From positions 1 to 61,144 of the forward strand of contig NZ_BAFB01000144.1 of the NCBI RefSeq assembly GCF_000248075.1: 61,144 bases of DNA, written 5' to 3'. This document shows positions 42,869 through 52,178 of the stretch, in pieces. How positions within the stretch are numbered: the stretch's first letter is position 1; each line of letters begins with the position of its first letter. Below the pieces are notes generated by a model that saw only the letters and a program-made list of their open reading frames with translations, made no database searches and was not told the DNA's origin. Origin of the DNA: Gordonia otitidis NBRC 100426. Its GTDB lineage: Bacteria > Actinomycetota > Actinomycetes > Mycobacteriales > Mycobacteriaceae. The position numbers and the translations under genes are program-made.

Positions 42869-43741
42869 TCAGGACGGGTTTGCGACGAGTTGGCGGAAGT
42901 GGCGGGTCATCCGATCGGCGTCTGGGCGCAGCCCGGTGATCAGCGCGAAGGCGTCGACGGCCTGATAGACGGCCATGTGGCCTCCGTCGAGGGTTGCTGC
43001 ACCCGCCGCGCGTGCGGCCTGCAACAGTGCGGTGTCGAGGGGCCGGTAGACGATGTCGGCCACCCACAGGTCGGGACGTAGCAGCGACGCGTCGAAGGCG
43101 ATGCCGGGGTGCTCGGCCATGCCGGTCGGCGTCGCGTGCACCACGCCGGTGCTCTCGGGTAGGAGCGCGGGCAATTTGTCGAACGACGCGGCGTCGACCC
43201 GTGGGATCGGGTGTCGGGACGTGAGGTCACGTGCGAGGTCACCCGCCCGGTCGACGTCGAGGTCGACGACGGTGAGGTGGGCGGTGCCCAGTCGCAGCAG
43301 CGCGTCGGCGACAGCGGTGCCCGCGCCCCCGGCACCGACCAGCACGACGTCGGCGAGGTCGGCGTCGGGGAGACCCTCGACAAACCCGTGGGCGAAACCT
43401 GTTGTGTCGGTGTTGTATCCGACATCGCCGTCGGCGGTGAACAGCACGGTGTTGACCGCCCCGAGTGTGGCGGCGACAGGATCGACACGATCGAGGTGCT
43501 CGATGACCGACTGCTTGCACGGGTGGGTGACGTTGACAGCGTCGAATCCGAGGGCGCGTGCCCAGGTGAGCACTTCTCCGATCCTGTCGGGGGAGATGCC
43601 TGCCGCGGTCAGGTCGATCGGCCGGTACAGGTAGTCGACGCCGAGCGCGCGGCCTTCGGCCATGTGCATGGCGGGGGTCAGCGAGGGGCCGACCCCGGTG
43701 CCGACGAGCCCAACCAAATGGCTGGTTGCGGAATGTCCCAT
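42869..43741 (-). CDS. qsuD: Quinate/shikimate dehydrogenase (QsuD-like)
   Basis: This enzyme probably oxidises quinate and/or shikimate for use as carbon source. The 290-residue product resembles Corynebacterium glutamicum QsuD more than AroE: GLVGTGVGPSLTPAMHMAEG, VNVTHPCKQSVIEHL with the catalytic Lys, GYNTDTTGFAHG with the catalytic Asp, GAGGAGTAVADALL, and DGGHMAVYQAVDAF. The start has GGAG six bases upstream. A TetR operator candidate lies 15 bases before the ATG. It is followed by the permease gene and likely shares its transcript. Confidence 0.87.
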   Translation of the reverse strand: MGHSATSHLVGLVGTGVGPSLTPAMHMAEGRALGVDYLYRPIDLTAAGISPDRIGEVLTWARALGFDAVNVTHPCKQSVIEHLDRVDPVAATLGAVNTVLFTADGDVGYNTDTTGFAHGFVEGLPDADLADVVLVGAGGAGTAVADALLRLGTAHLTVVDLDVDRAGDLARDLTSRHPIPRVDAASFDKLPALLPESTGVVHATPTGMAEHPGIAFDASLLRPDLWVADIVYRPLDTALLQAARAAGAATLDGGHMAVYQAVDAFALITGLRPDADRMTRHFRQLVANPS

Positions 43742-43755
43742 GTGCGTCTCCGTAA

Positions 43756-43771
43756 TGTACGAACTAGTACG
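43756..43771. promoter_or_regulatory. Candidate TetR operator before the qsuD-permease operon
   Basis: TGTACGAACTAGTACG shares the TGTAC-N6-GTAC layout with the site at 44616-44631. Read in the direction of qsuD transcription it ends GTACATT, exactly as the other does toward qsuB. The arms are complementary in four of five positions. Confidence 0.6.
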
Positions 43772-43916
43772 TTCGCAATTGAGTACAGCATTGTGCGCGG
43801 CGTCTCGTCAACAGTTTCGTGTGATCGACATCGCAGCAGTCGGGCGACAGTGGGTATCGAGCGGGGGCGCAAAGGATCTGTCGATTGCGGCGTGCCGCGA
43901 GGTCACCGGGTGGAGA

Positions 43917-44561
43917 TCAGGGGGTGGAGGTCAGCCATCCGACAACGACGTCGCCGATCATTCTGCGCAGGTGGGCGCGGTTGGACGTCTCGGCCAGATC
44001 GAGATCGAAGAGGTAGCCGAAGGTGTACTGGTTGGCCACCTGGAACACGCAGTACGAGCTGATCACGAGATGGACGTCGAGGGCGCTGACGTCGGGACGG
44101 AACAGCCCGGCGGCCCGACCGTCGTCGAGGATCTCGTCGAGCAGTGACGTCGCCGGCCTGCTCAGTTGCGGGAGGTCGGTCAGTCGCCGGATGAAGTCGC
44201 CCCGATGAATGTTCTCGATGGACACCAGGCGGATGAAGTCGTCGTGCTCGATGTGATGGTCGAAAGTCACTTCCGCGAGTCGTCGGATCGCCTCGATGGG
44301 ATCGGCGTGGTCGACTCGCAGCTTTTGTTCGGCCTGACGGATCCCGCGGTAGGCCCTGTCGAGAACGGCAAGGTAGAGACCTTCTTTGCCGCCGAAGTAG
44401 TAGTAGATCATCCGCTTGGTGGTGCGGGTGCGCTCGGCGATCTCGTCCACTCGCGCACCCGAATAGCCGGATTCGGCGAAGACCTCGGTGGCGACGGCGA
44501 GCAGTTCGGCTCGGGTGCGCTCCGGGTCGCGCTGGAGTTCGGCTTTCGGCTTTGCGGCCAC
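43917..44561 (-). CDS. TetR-family regulator of the quinate/shikimate cluster
   Basis: The 214-residue product has a TetR N-terminal DNA-binding domain: RTRAELLAVATEVFAESGYSG, VDEIAERTRTTKRMIYYYFGGKEGLYLAVLD (about 16-65). The C-terminal ligand-binding domain is helical and has FIRLVSIENIHRGDFI, typical of one TetR C-terminal group. GTG 44561 is the start; no clear ribosome-binding site is seen. It lies between the two catabolic transcripts and probably represses both. C. glutamicum uses an unrelated LysR-type regulator for its qsu genes, so this wiring differs. Confidence 0.85.
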   Translation of the reverse strand: MAAKPKAELQRDPERTRAELLAVATEVFAESGYSGARVDEIAERTRTTKRMIYYYFGGKEGLYLAVLDRAYRGIRQAEQKLRVDHADPIEAIRRLAEVTFDHHIEHDDFIRLVSIENIHRGDFIRRLTDLPQLSRPATSLLDEILDDGRAAGLFRPDVSALDVHLVISSYCVFQVANQYTFGYLFDLDLAETSNRAHLRRMIGDVVVGWLTSTP

Positions 44562-44603
44562 GGTGGGAGCTTACTTGTGGCCGCTCGGGACGGCGGTGAA
44601 CCG

Positions 44604-44633
44604 TTGCCTTCGCTTTGTACCGGTTGGTACATT
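44604..44633 (+). promoter_or_regulatory. qsuB promoter with -35 and -10 boxes, leaderless
   Basis: TTGCCT (44604-44609) and TACATT (44628-44633) are separated by 18 bases. The -10 box ends six bases before ATG 44640, so transcription should start at or next to the A of the start codon. The palindrome at 44616-44631 covers the spacer and most of the -10 box. Confidence 0.55.
44616..44631. promoter_or_regulatory. TetR operator candidate between tetR and qsuB
   Basis: TGTACCGGTTGGTACA has perfect 6-bp arms (TGTACC and GGTACA) around GGTT. It lies in the divergent tetR-qsuB region and overlaps the predicted qsuB -10 box, the place expected for a repressor site. A related site lies before qsuD. 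Confidence 0.75.
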
Positions 44634-44639
44634 GGTGTG

Positions 44640-46412
44640 ATGAAGACCTCGATCGCAACAGTCTCCGTGTCTGGCTCACTCGTCGAGAAGCTCCACGCGT
44701 GTGCCGACGCCGGGTTCGACGGTGTCGAGATCTTCGAACCCGACCTCATCGCCGCGGTGGAGTCGCCGGAAGAGATTCGGGCGCTCGCGCACCGACTGGG
44801 TCTCGAGTTGTGCCTGTATCAGCCTCTTCGCGACATCGAGGGCGTGAGCGAAGCCCTGTTCGCCGACAACCTGCGGCGTGCCGACGCCACGTTCGCGACG
44901 GCTGCGCGCCTGGGGATCGACACGGTGCTGGTGTGCAGCAACGTTGCGACGGCGACCGTCGACGACGACGAGGTCTCCGCCGACCAGCTCCGCCGCCTCG
45001 GTGAGCTCGCGACGGGGTATGGGCTGCGCATCGCGTTCGAGGCGCTGGCGTGGGGGAAGTTCGTCGACGACTACCGACGCTCGTGGCGGATCGTCGAAAT
45101 CGCCGACCACCCGGCTGTCGGACTGTGTCTGGACAGCTTCCACGTCCTCTCCCGCGGTCATGACCCGTCGGCGATCAGAGCCATACCGGGGGAGAAGATC
45201 TTCTTCCTCCAACTCGCGGACGCGCCTGCGCTGTCGATGGACGTGTTGTCGTGGAGTCGACACCACCGATTGTTCCCGGGCGAGGGGACATTCGACCTGG
45301 AGGGCTTCGTCGAGCACGTTCTCGCGGCCGGATACACCGGGCCGCTGTCCCTCGAGGTGTTCAACGACACGTTCCGTCAGACGGACCCGGTGCCGACGGC
45401 CGTGCACGCCGAGCGTTCGTTGCTGTGGTTGCAGGACCGGCTCGACCTCATCGACATCCCGGATCCCACGCCCCCGAGCGGTTTCGACTTCGTCGAGATC
45501 AAAGCGGAGGACACCCGCGACGTCGAGGCCATGCTCGGCCAGCTGGGATTCACCGCGGCAGGCAGGCACCGCAGCAAACCCGTCACCTTGTGGACGGCAG
45601 GTGACGCGCGCGTCGTCCTCAACGAGCAGCAGGCGCGCGATCAGTCGCCGCATATCGCCGCCATCGGTCTGCAGGAATCCGATCCGCAGGCGTTGAGCGC
45701 ACGCGCGTCCATCCTGAAGGCGCCCGCGGTGAACAGGCGGACCCATGCCTCGGAGCACGCCTTCGGTACGGCATTGGTGCCCGGCGGCACCGAGATCTTC
45801 TGGACGCTCGACGCGCCCGGTGCGCCCGCCTGGGTCGATGAGTTCGACGACGCGCTTCCCGGGGCGAGCACCTCGATCCGCGCGATCGACCACGTCAACC
45901 TCACGCAGCAATGGGAGACCGCCGATGACGCGCGGCTGTTCATGGCGAGTGTCTTCGGTCTCGACGCCGACGACCCGGTCGAGGTGCCCGGTCCGCGTGG
46001 CCTGATCCGCAGCCAGGTTCTCCGTACATCCGACGGAGCCGTGCGGATTCCCCTGAACGTCGCCCCGCATGCCCTCGACTCCGAGGAGGTAGCGCAGCAC
46101 GTCGCGTTCGCGTGCGATGACGTCCTGCGCCTCGCGCGCAGCGCACGGGAGGCGGGTCTGGAGTTCCTACGGATCCCGGACAACTACTACGACTACGTGC
46201 GCGGGCGGTTCGGCGTCGACGAGGAACTGCTCACCGTGCTGCGCGACCTCGGCGTGCTCTACGACCGCAGCACCGATCCGGCGGGCGGGTACCTGCTGCA
46301 CTTCTATACCCGGACACTGGGCCGGGTGTTCTTCGAGTTCGTCCAGCGATTCGACGGCTACGACGGCTACGGCGTCGACAACGCGCCGGTCAGGCTGGCC
46401 GCGCAGCGCTGA
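44640..46412 (+). CDS. qsuB: 3-dehydroshikimate dehydratase with HPPD-like C-terminal part (QsuB-like)
   Basis: This enzyme converts 3-dehydroshikimate to protocatechuate, which feeds the beta-ketoadipate pathway. The 590-residue product has an N-terminal xylose-isomerase-like TIM barrel of about 270 residues: SLVEKLHACADAGFDGVEIFEPD, IAFEALAWGKFVDDY, GLCLDSFHVLSRG, FLQLADAPAL and GPLSLEVFNDTF with metal-binding Glu, Asp, Gln and Glu. The second half is a vicinal-oxygen-chelate repeat like 4-hydroxyphenylpyruvate dioxygenase (IRAIDHVNL, LHFYTRTLGRVFFEFVQR). The same fusion occurs in QsuB/QuiC1. ATG 44640 fits the leaderless promoter. Confidence 0.88.
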   Translation: MKTSIATVSVSGSLVEKLHACADAGFDGVEIFEPDLIAAVESPEEIRALAHRLGLELCLYQPLRDIEGVSEALFADNLRRADATFATAARLGIDTVLVCSNVATATVDDDEVSADQLRRLGELATGYGLRIAFEALAWGKFVDDYRRSWRIVEIADHPAVGLCLDSFHVLSRGHDPSAIRAIPGEKIFFLQLADAPALSMDVLSWSRHHRLFPGEGTFDLEGFVEHVLAAGYTGPLSLEVFNDTFRQTDPVPTAVHAERSLLWLQDRLDLIDIPDPTPPSGFDFVEIKAEDTRDVEAMLGQLGFTAAGRHRSKPVTLWTAGDARVVLNEQQARDQSPHIAAIGLQESDPQALSARASILKAPAVNRRTHASEHAFGTALVPGGTEIFWTLDAPGAPAWVDEFDDALPGASTSIRAIDHVNLTQQWETADDARLFMASVFGLDADDPVEVPGPRGLIRSQVLRTSDGAVRIPLNVAPHALDSEEVAQHVAFACDDVLRLARSAREAGLEFLRIPDNYYDYVRGRFGVDEELLTVLRDLGVLYDRSTDPAGGYLLHFYTRTLGRVFFEFVQRFDGYDGYGVDNAPVRLAAQR

Positions 46413-46430
46413 GGCGTCCGACGTTCCGAG

Positions 46431-46436
46431 TAGCGT
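46431..46436 (+). promoter_or_regulatory. -10 box of a probable leaderless promoter for the M24 peptidase
   Basis: TAGCGT ends seven bases before ATG 46444, with no ribosome-binding site between. This is the usual spacing for a leaderless actinobacterial mRNA. No clear -35 box is visible. Confidence 0.35.
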
Positions 46437-46443
46437 GGCAGTC

Positions 46444-47559
46444 ATGCTCTCTGCTCCGCTGTCCGATGAATTCGCGCGTCGCCGTGAGCGACTGCGCACC
46501 CTGATCTCGACGGGGCCCGAGCCCCTCGACGTATTCGTGGTCTCCGACCTGACCAACGTCCGGTACCTGAGCGGTTTCACCGGATCGAATGCAGCACTGT
46601 CGATCGCCGCCGAGGGCTCTGAGGGCGACCGCATCTGTACCGACGGTCGGTATCTGACCCAGGTCGCCGAGCAGTCAGGCGACCTCGTCGCCGTCATCGC
46701 GCGTAACTGCACCGACGAACTCGTCGGCGCGGCCGCGGCGTCCGGCGCGACGCGGATCGGCTTCGAAGCCGACGTGACGACGGTCGCCACCCATGCACGC
46801 CTCGTCGACGCGCTCGAGGGTCGGGGTCAGCTCATCGGGCGAACGGGGCTCGTCGCCGAGCTGCGCGAGGTGAAGGACGACGCCGAGATCGAATTGCTGC
46901 GCCGCGCATGCGCCATCGGCGATGCCGCGCTGGCCGAGATCATCGCCGACGGTGTCATCCGCGCGGGTGCGACCGAGCGAGAAGTGGCGCGCGCCCTCGA
47001 GTCCGCGATGTTCCGACACGGGGCCGACGAGATCTCCTTCGAGACGATCGTCGCCGCGGGCGCCAACTCCGCCATCCCACATCACCGTCCGACACCGACT
47101 GCACTGTCGGACGGTGACTTCGTGAAGATCGACTTCGGTGCCGTCGCCGGCGGCTACCACTCGGACATGACGCGCACCTACGTGCTCAGCAGGGCCGCGG
47201 ACTGGCAGCGCGAGATCTACGATCTCGTCTCGACCGCACAGGCGGCAGGTCGCGCGGCGCTGAAGGCCGGTGCCGACCTCCGCGGCATCGACGCTGCCGC
47301 GCGGTCGGTGATCGAGGATGCGGGTTACGGCGACCAGTACGTGCACGGGCTCGGGCACGGCGTCGGCCTCGAAATCCACGAAGCGCCGGGAATCGGCAAA
47401 CTGGCGACGGGTACACTACCTTCCGGCGCAGCGGTGACCGTGGAGCCCGGTGTCTACCTCCCCGGACGAGGTGGAGTCCGGATCGAGGACACGCTCGTCG
47501 TCACCGACGGCGAACCCGAGCTGCTGACCGCCACCGACAAGACCTTCACCGTCATCTGA
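46444..47559 (+). CDS. M24-family Xaa-Pro peptidase
   Basis: This metallopeptidase splits peptides next to proline. The 371-residue product has the creatinase-like N-terminal domain ([19 protein letters not shown]) and the pita-bread catalytic domain. The five metal ligands are visible: Asp in VKIDFGAV, Asp in YHSDMTRTY, His in HGLGHGVGL, Glu in [10 protein letters not shown] and Glu in VRIEDTLVV. It precedes efp as in mycobacteria (pepQ-efp-nusB). Proline and dipeptidase variants cannot be told apart from sequence alone. Confidence 0.92.
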   Translation: MLSAPLSDEFARRRERLRTLISTGPEPLDVFVVSDLTNVRYLSGFTGSNAALSIAAEGSEGDRICTDGRYLTQVAEQSGDLVAVIARNCTDELVGAAAASGATRIGFEADVTTVATHARLVDALEGRGQLIGRTGLVAELREVKDDAEIELLRRACAIGDAALAEIIADGVIRAGATEREVARALESAMFRHGADEISFETIVAAGANSAIPHHRPTPTALSDGDFVKIDFGAVAGGYHSDMTRTYVLSRAADWQREIYDLVSTAQAAGRAALKAGADLRGIDAAARSVIEDAGYGDQYVHGLGHGVGLEIHEAPGIGKLATGTLPSGAAVTVEPGVYLPGRGGVRIEDTLVVTDGEPELLTATDKTFTVI

Positions 47560-47621
47560 CGGCCCGCGCACTCGATGCGCAGGCAATGCACACACCGACC
47601 TGGAAGATTGAGGGACGATTT

Positions 47622-48185
47622 ATGGCGACCACCGCCGATTTCAAGAACGGTCTCGTTCTCCGTATGGACGACCAGCTCTGGCAGATCCTGGAGTTCCAGC
47701 ACGTCAAGCCCGGCAAGGGGCCGGCGTTCGTGCGCACCAAGATCAAGAACGTGCTCAGTGGCAAGACGGTCGACAAGACGTTCAACGCGGGCGTGAAGGT
47801 CGAGACCGCGACGGTCGACCGTCGTGACATGCAGTTCCTCTACAACGACGGCACCGACTACGTCTTCATGGACGCGCAGGACTACGAGCAGTACCCGATC
47901 GCGCCGGAAACCGTCGGCGACGGGGCACGCTTCCTGCTCGAGAACATGACCGTGCAGGTTTCGCTGAACGAGGGCCAGCCGTTGTTCGTCGAGCTGCCCG
48001 TCACCGTCGAGCTCGAGGTCACCCACACCGACCCGGGTCTGCAGGGTGATCGCTCGACCGGTGGCACCAAGCCGGCGACGCTCGAGACCGGCGCGGAGAT
48101 CGCGGTCCCGCTGTTCATCAACACCGGCGACAAGCTGAAGGTCGATTCGCGCGACGGTAGCTACCTCGGCCGCGTCAACAGCTGA
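47622..48185 (+). CDS. efp: Translation elongation factor P
   Basis: EF-P rescues ribosomes stalled at proline runs. The 187-residue product has all three beta domains, begins [13 protein letters not shown], and ends YLGRVNS. The tip of domain I reads [15 protein letters not shown], with Lys at about 33 where other bacteria carry modified Lys or Arg. No epmA/epmB gene is nearby. ATG 47622 is chosen from family starts; 12 more in-frame codons exist upstream. Confidence 0.97.
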   Translation: MATTADFKNGLVLRMDDQLWQILEFQHVKPGKGPAFVRTKIKNVLSGKTVDKTFNAGVKVETATVDRRDMQFLYNDGTDYVFMDAQDYEQYPIAPETVGDGARFLLENMTVQVSLNEGQPLFVELPVTVELEVTHTDPGLQGDRSTGGTKPATLETGAEIAVPLFINTGDKLKVDSRDGSYLGRVNS

Positions 48186-48215
48186 TCTGCAGGCACGGTC
48201 AGTGAGGTTGAGTCA

Positions 48216-48695
48216 GTGAAGCAATCCGGAACGCGGCACAAGGCCCGTCGGCGTGCGGTGGATCTGCTGTTCGAAGCGGAGGCCAAGCAGGTCAGTCCCG
48301 CGCAGCTCGTTGCCGAACGTCGTCAGTTCGTGCGCGACGACGAGAGCGTGGGCGAGATCCACGAGTACACCGCGACGGTCATCGAAGGCCTTGCCGACGA
48401 CCAGTCGCAGATCGACGCCGTGGTGTCGTCGCATCTGCGCGGCTGGACACTCGAGCGGCTGCCCGCCGTCGACCGTGCGATCCTGCGTCTGGCGACGTGG
48501 GAGCTGTTCAACTCGACCGACGTCGACCCGATAGTCATCGTCGACGAGGCCGTCGAACTCGCGAAGGAACTCTCGACCGACGATTCACCCGCCTTCGTCA
48601 ACGGCGTGCTGGCGAAGATCGCCGAACTGGCGCCGCAGGTACGGGCTGCGCAGGCCGCAGGCTCCGATTCGGGTGGCAAAGCTACCGACGTGTAA
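48216..48695 (+). CDS. nusB: Transcription antitermination factor NusB
   Basis: NusB binds boxA RNA with NusE (S10) in rRNA antitermination. The 159-residue product has the all-helical NusB fold: [35 protein letters not shown] and [28 protein letters not shown]. The Ala/Gly-rich tail is not part of the fold. GTG 48216 starts 30 bases after efp. Its TAA overlaps a possible promoter for the pyr operon. Confidence 0.96.
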   Translation: MKQSGTRHKARRRAVDLLFEAEAKQVSPAQLVAERRQFVRDDESVGEIHEYTATVIEGLADDQSQIDAVVSSHLRGWTLERLPAVDRAILRLATWELFNSTDVDPIVIVDEAVELAKELSTDDSPAFVNGVLAKIAELAPQVRAAQAAGSDSGGKATDV

Positions 48696-48698
48696 AGT
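48693..48698 (+). promoter_or_regulatory. Candidate -10 box for the pyr operon
   Basis: TAAAGT fits TANNNT, includes the nusB stop codon, and would start a leader of about 55 bases that holds the PyrR hairpin. No convincing -35 box is visible. Confidence 0.35.
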
Positions 48699-48714
48699 GT
48701 CGCGGTGACAGACA

Positions 48715-48751
48715 TCCTTTAACGATCCGTCCCGTGAGGCGGAGAAGGAGG
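48715..48751 (+). promoter_or_regulatory. PyrR-binding leader with anti-Shine-Dalgarno
   Basis: A hairpin at 48726-48743 (TCCG...CGGA with CCCGTGAGG in the loop region) resembles the PyrR binding loop, whose known Bacillus consensus contains CNGNGAGG. It lies directly before the strong ribosome-binding site AAGGAGG (48745-48751). TCCTT at 48715-48719 can pair with AAGGA of that site. The layout fits the PyrR-dependent translational repression known from Mycobacterium smegmatis: UMP-bound PyrR would hide the pyrR ribosome-binding site. Confidence 0.75.
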
Positions 48752-48758
48752 TCCATAC

Positions 48759-49361
48759 ATGGGCGAACGTGTACTGCTCGACGCCGCGGATGTGTCCCGC
48801 ACCATCGCGCGCGTCGCGCACCAGGTCATCGAGAAGACAGCTCTCGACGCACCGGACGCACCCCGCGTTGTGATCATCGGAATACCAACGCGCGGAACAA
48901 CTCTCGCAGATCGACTGGCAGTCAAGATCAGGGAGTTCTCCGGCGTCGACGTTCCTGTCGGCTATCTCGACATCACGCTTTACCGCGACGATCTGCGCGC
49001 GAAGCCCCACCGTCCCCTGGAGCGGACGATGGTGCCCGCGGGAGGCGTCGACAACGCGATCGTCGTACTCGTCGACGACGTCCTCTACTCGGGACGCACG
49101 GTGCGCGCCGCGCTCGACGCCCTCCGGGATCTCGGTCGTCCGGCTGCGGTGCAACTGGCGGTCCTCGTCGACCGCGGACACCGTGAGCTGCCGCTGCGCG
49201 CCGATTACGTCGGCAAGAACATCCCGACCTCACGCGAGGAAACCGTGTCGGTCCACCTGACCGAACACGACGGCGTCGACGAGGTCGTCCTCGGCTCGCC
49301 GGAGCCTGCCCACAAGGAGGCCGGCCCGCAGGATTCGGCTGCGAAGCAGGCGGATCAGTGA
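48759..49361 (+). CDS. pyrR: Bifunctional pyr operon regulator/uracil phosphoribosyltransferase
   Basis: PyrR binds pyr mRNA when UMP is high and also has uracil phosphoribosyltransferase activity. The 200-residue product has [30 protein letters not shown], and the PRPP loop [17 protein letters not shown] (about 105-121). ATG 48759 has AAGGAGG seven bases upstream. Its C-terminal 20 residues are charged and variable. It begins the pyr operon and overlaps pyrB by one base. Confidence 0.96.
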   Translation: MGERVLLDAADVSRTIARVAHQVIEKTALDAPDAPRVVIIGIPTRGTTLADRLAVKIREFSGVDVPVGYLDITLYRDDLRAKPHRPLERTMVPAGGVDNAIVVLVDDVLYSGRTVRAALDALRDLGRPAAVQLAVLVDRGHRELPLRADYVGKNIPTSREETVSVHLTEHDGVDEVVLGSPEPAHKEAGPQDSAAKQADQ

Positions 49362-50332
49362 TGCGTCATCTGCTCTCGACCGCCGATCTGTCCCGCGACG
49401 ACGCCACGGAGATCCTCGACGAGGCCGAGCGTTTCGAGCAGGCGCTCACCGGACGTGAGATCCGTAAGCTGCCGACGCTGCGCGGCCGCACCGTCATGAC
49501 CGTCTTCTACGAGAACTCGACCCGCACCAGGGTTTCGTTCGAGGTCGCGGGCAAATGGATGAGCGCAGACGTCATCAACGTCAGCGCCTCGAGTTCGTCG
49601 GTCAACAAGGGGGAGTCGCTGCGCGACACCGCGAAGACATTGCGTGCTGCGGGTGCCGACGCACTGATCGTGCGCCACCCCGCCTCGGGTGCCGCCCATC
49701 AGATCGCGGCATGGACGTCCGGTGGCTATGGCCCGGACGGACCCGACGCTGCGGGAGTCGGACCGGCGGTGATCAATGCGGGTGACGGCACCCACGAACA
49801 CCCCACTCAGGCGCTACTCGACGCGCTGACACTGCGCCAGCGACTCGGTGACATCGAGGGCCGTCGCATCGCCATCGTGGGCGACGTCCTGCACTCGCGG
49901 GTGGCCAGATCCAACGCACATCTGCTCTCGACACTCGGCGCGGACGTCGTGCTGGTGGCTCCGCCGACGTTGCTGCCGGTGGGCGTCGAGCAGTGGCCGG
50001 TGCAGACATCCGGCAACCTCGACGCAGAACTCCCCGCGGCCGACGCCGTGATGATGCTGCGGGTGCAGGCCGAGCGCATGAACGGCGGCTTCTTCCCCTC
50101 CGCCCGGGAGTACTCGGTGCGGTACGGCCTCAACGAGCGGCGGATGGGCTTGCTCTCCGACGACGCCGTCGTCCTGCATCCGGGTCCCATGCTGCGCGGT
50201 ATGGAGATCGGCTACTCGGTGGCCGACTCTCCGCGCGCGACCATTCTCGAGCAAGTCCGCAACGGTGTGCACGTCCGCATGGCGGTGCTGTTCCGCCTCC
50301 TCGCGGGCACGGAATCAGGAGGTGCGCTGTGA
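49361..50332 (+). CDS. pyrB: Aspartate carbamoyltransferase catalytic subunit
   Basis: PyrB makes carbamoyl aspartate, the second step of pyrimidine synthesis. The 323-residue product has the carbamoyl phosphate loop [13 protein letters not shown] (about 47-59), [15 protein letters not shown] [22 protein letters not shown] and [15 protein letters not shown] 49361 shares its A with the pyrR TGA; GTG 49358 is an alternative three bases upstream. No regulatory subunit gene follows, as expected for the class B-type arrangement with pyrC adjacent. Confidence 0.96.
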   Translation: MRHLLSTADLSRDDATEILDEAERFEQALTGREIRKLPTLRGRTVMTVFYENSTRTRVSFEVAGKWMSADVINVSASSSSVNKGESLRDTAKTLRAAGADALIVRHPASGAAHQIAAWTSGGYGPDGPDAAGVGPAVINAGDGTHEHPTQALLDALTLRQRLGDIEGRRIAIVGDVLHSRVARSNAHLLSTLGADVVLVAPPTLLPVGVEQWPVQTSGNLDAELPAADAVMMLRVQAERMNGGFFPSAREYSVRYGLNERRMGLLSDDAVVLHPGPMLRGMEIGYSVADSPRATILEQVRNGVHVRMAVLFRLLAGTESGGAL

Positions 50333-51660
50333 CCGGCGCCAGCCAATCAGTCGGATCGGTGGCGCACGGGTCCGTGCTGATTCGTTCGGTCCGGCCGTAC
50401 GGTGAGGGCGATCCGGTCGACGTCCTCGTCACCGATGGTGAGATCGCCGCACTCGGTGCCGACGTCGATGCTCCCGACGGGATCGATGTGATCGACGGCG
50501 ATGGTGCGGTGTTGTTGCCCGGCCTCGTCGACCTCCACACCCACCTGCGCGAGCCGGGTCGCGAAGACACCGAGACGATCCGAAGTGGTTCTGCGGCAGC
50601 GGCTCTCGGGGGCTACACCGCAGTGTTCGCAATGGCCAACACCGCGCCCGTCGCCGACAACTCGACCGTCACCGACAACGTGTGGCGCACGGGCAGGGAA
50701 GTCGGGCTCGTCGACGTCTATCCGGTCGGTGCCGTCACGGTCGGGCTCGAGGGCAAACAACTCGCCGAGATGGGCATGATGGCGGCGGGCGCCGCCGGTG
50801 TCCGCATGTTCAGCGACGACGGCAAATGCGTCTCCGACCCGCTACTCATGCGTCGCGCGCTCGAATACGCGAAGGGCCTCGGTGTACTCATCGCGCAGCA
50901 CGCGGAGGAACCTCGCCTGACCGTCGGTGCCGTCGCGCACGAGGGGCCGACGGCTGCGCGACTCGGACTCGCCGGCTGGCCGCGCGCGGCCGAGGAGTCG
51001 ATCGTGGTGCGTGACGCCCTGCTGGCGCGGGACGCCGGGGCACGCGTCCACATCTGCCACGCCTCCACCGAGGGCACCGTGTCACTGCTGCGGTGGGCCA
51101 AGGAGCAGGGAATCAACGTGACCGCGGAGGTCACCCCGCACCACCTGCTGCTCGACGATTCTCGGCTACAGACCTACGACGCGATCAACAAGGTCAATCC
51201 GCCGTTGCGCGAGGAGCGCGACAAGATCGCGCTGCGCCAGGCGTTGGCCGACGGAATCGTCGACTGCGTGGCGACCGACCATGCGCCGCACGCGGCGCAG
51301 GAGAAGTGCTGTGAGTTCTCGCAGGCCAAACCGGGGATGCTCGGACTGCAGACCGCGCTGCCCATCGTCGCCGACACGATGGTCGCCCCCGGCCTGCTCG
51401 ACTGGCGCGGCGTGGCCCGTGTGATGAGTGAACGCCCGGCGGAGATCGTCGGGCTCACCGATCAGGGGCGTCCGATCGCCGTCGGCGAGCCGGCGAACCT
51501 GACGCTGATCGACCCCGAGACGTCGTGGGTGGTCCGGGGCCGCGACCTGGCGAGCCTGTCCGCCAACACCCCGTATGAGGCGATGTCGATGCCGGCGACC
51601 GTGGTCGCGACCGTGCTGCGTGGCGTCGTCACAGCACGCGACGGCCAGGTGACCCGATGA
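50329..51660 (+). CDS. pyrC: Dihydroorotase
   Basis: PyrC closes carbamoyl aspartate to dihydroorotate. The 443-residue product has the amidohydrolase metal site [16 protein letters not shown] (about 66-81), [30 protein letters not shown] and [16 protein letters not shown] 50329 overlaps the pyrB stop and has AGGAGG at 50317-50322. Its stop overlaps the next gene. Confidence 0.96.
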   Translation: MTGASQSVGSVAHGSVLIRSVRPYGEGDPVDVLVTDGEIAALGADVDAPDGIDVIDGDGAVLLPGLVDLHTHLREPGREDTETIRSGSAAAALGGYTAVFAMANTAPVADNSTVTDNVWRTGREVGLVDVYPVGAVTVGLEGKQLAEMGMMAAGAAGVRMFSDDGKCVSDPLLMRRALEYAKGLGVLIAQHAEEPRLTVGAVAHEGPTAARLGLAGWPRAAEESIVVRDALLARDAGARVHICHASTEGTVSLLRWAKEQGINVTAEVTPHHLLLDDSRLQTYDAINKVNPPLREERDKIALRQALADGIVDCVATDHAPHAAQEKCCEFSQAKPGMLGLQTALPIVADTMVAPGLLDWRGVARVMSERPAEIVGLTDQGRPIAVGEPANLTLIDPETSWVVRGRDLASLSANTPYEAMSMPATVVATVLRGVVTARDGQVTR

Positions 51661-52178
51661 GCGTCACCGAGATCATCATCGTGGTCGTCGTCGTGTTGGT
51701 ATGGCTCGGCCTGGTGTCCCTCGTCCTACGCGGATGGCGCAATCGAGGGCGTCGGCAGGCCGACATGATCGGTGAGATGCCCGTCGCGCCAGACGATCTC
51801 GGCGACGCGATACTCGGTCCCGACAGCGGGCTCTACGTCGGTTCGACGATCGCACCCAGCTGGCAGGACCGCGTGGCCGTCGGCGACGTGGGCGACCGCG
51901 CGTCCGCGACGATGACGGCGTATCCCGACGGCGTCCTGCTCGAGCGGCGGGGAGCCAGTGAGATCTGGATTCCGGGTTCGTCGATCACCGCGGTCCGTAC
52001 CGAACGTGGCCTGGCGGGCAAGGTGATGACCGCCGACGGCCTGCTGGTGATCCGCTGGATACTGCCGAGCGGCACGGAGATCGATTCCGGAGTGCGCGCC
52101 GACGACAAGTCCGTGTACCCACGGTGGGTTGCCGCATTCGACACACAGACCGATACAGAACAGAGGAATGATCAATGA
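51657..52178 (+). CDS. PH-like domain membrane protein of the pyr operon
   Basis: The 173-residue product has one N-terminal membrane helix ([20 protein letters not shown]), a basic stretch ([10 protein letters not shown]) and a beta-rich cytoplasmic domain (about 60-160) that resembles the PH-like family seen at this place in actinobacteria (Rv1382). Its role is unknown. ATGA overlaps on both sides (pyrC and carA) show that it is part of the same translation chain. Confidence 0.8.
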   Translation: MSVTEIIIVVVVVLVWLGLVSLVLRGWRNRGRRQADMIGEMPVAPDDLGDAILGPDSGLYVGSTIAPSWQDRVAVGDVGDRASATMTAYPDGVLLERRGASEIWIPGSSITAVRTERGLAGKVMTADGLLVIRWILPSGTEIDSGVRADDKSVYPRWVAAFDTQTDTEQRNDQ

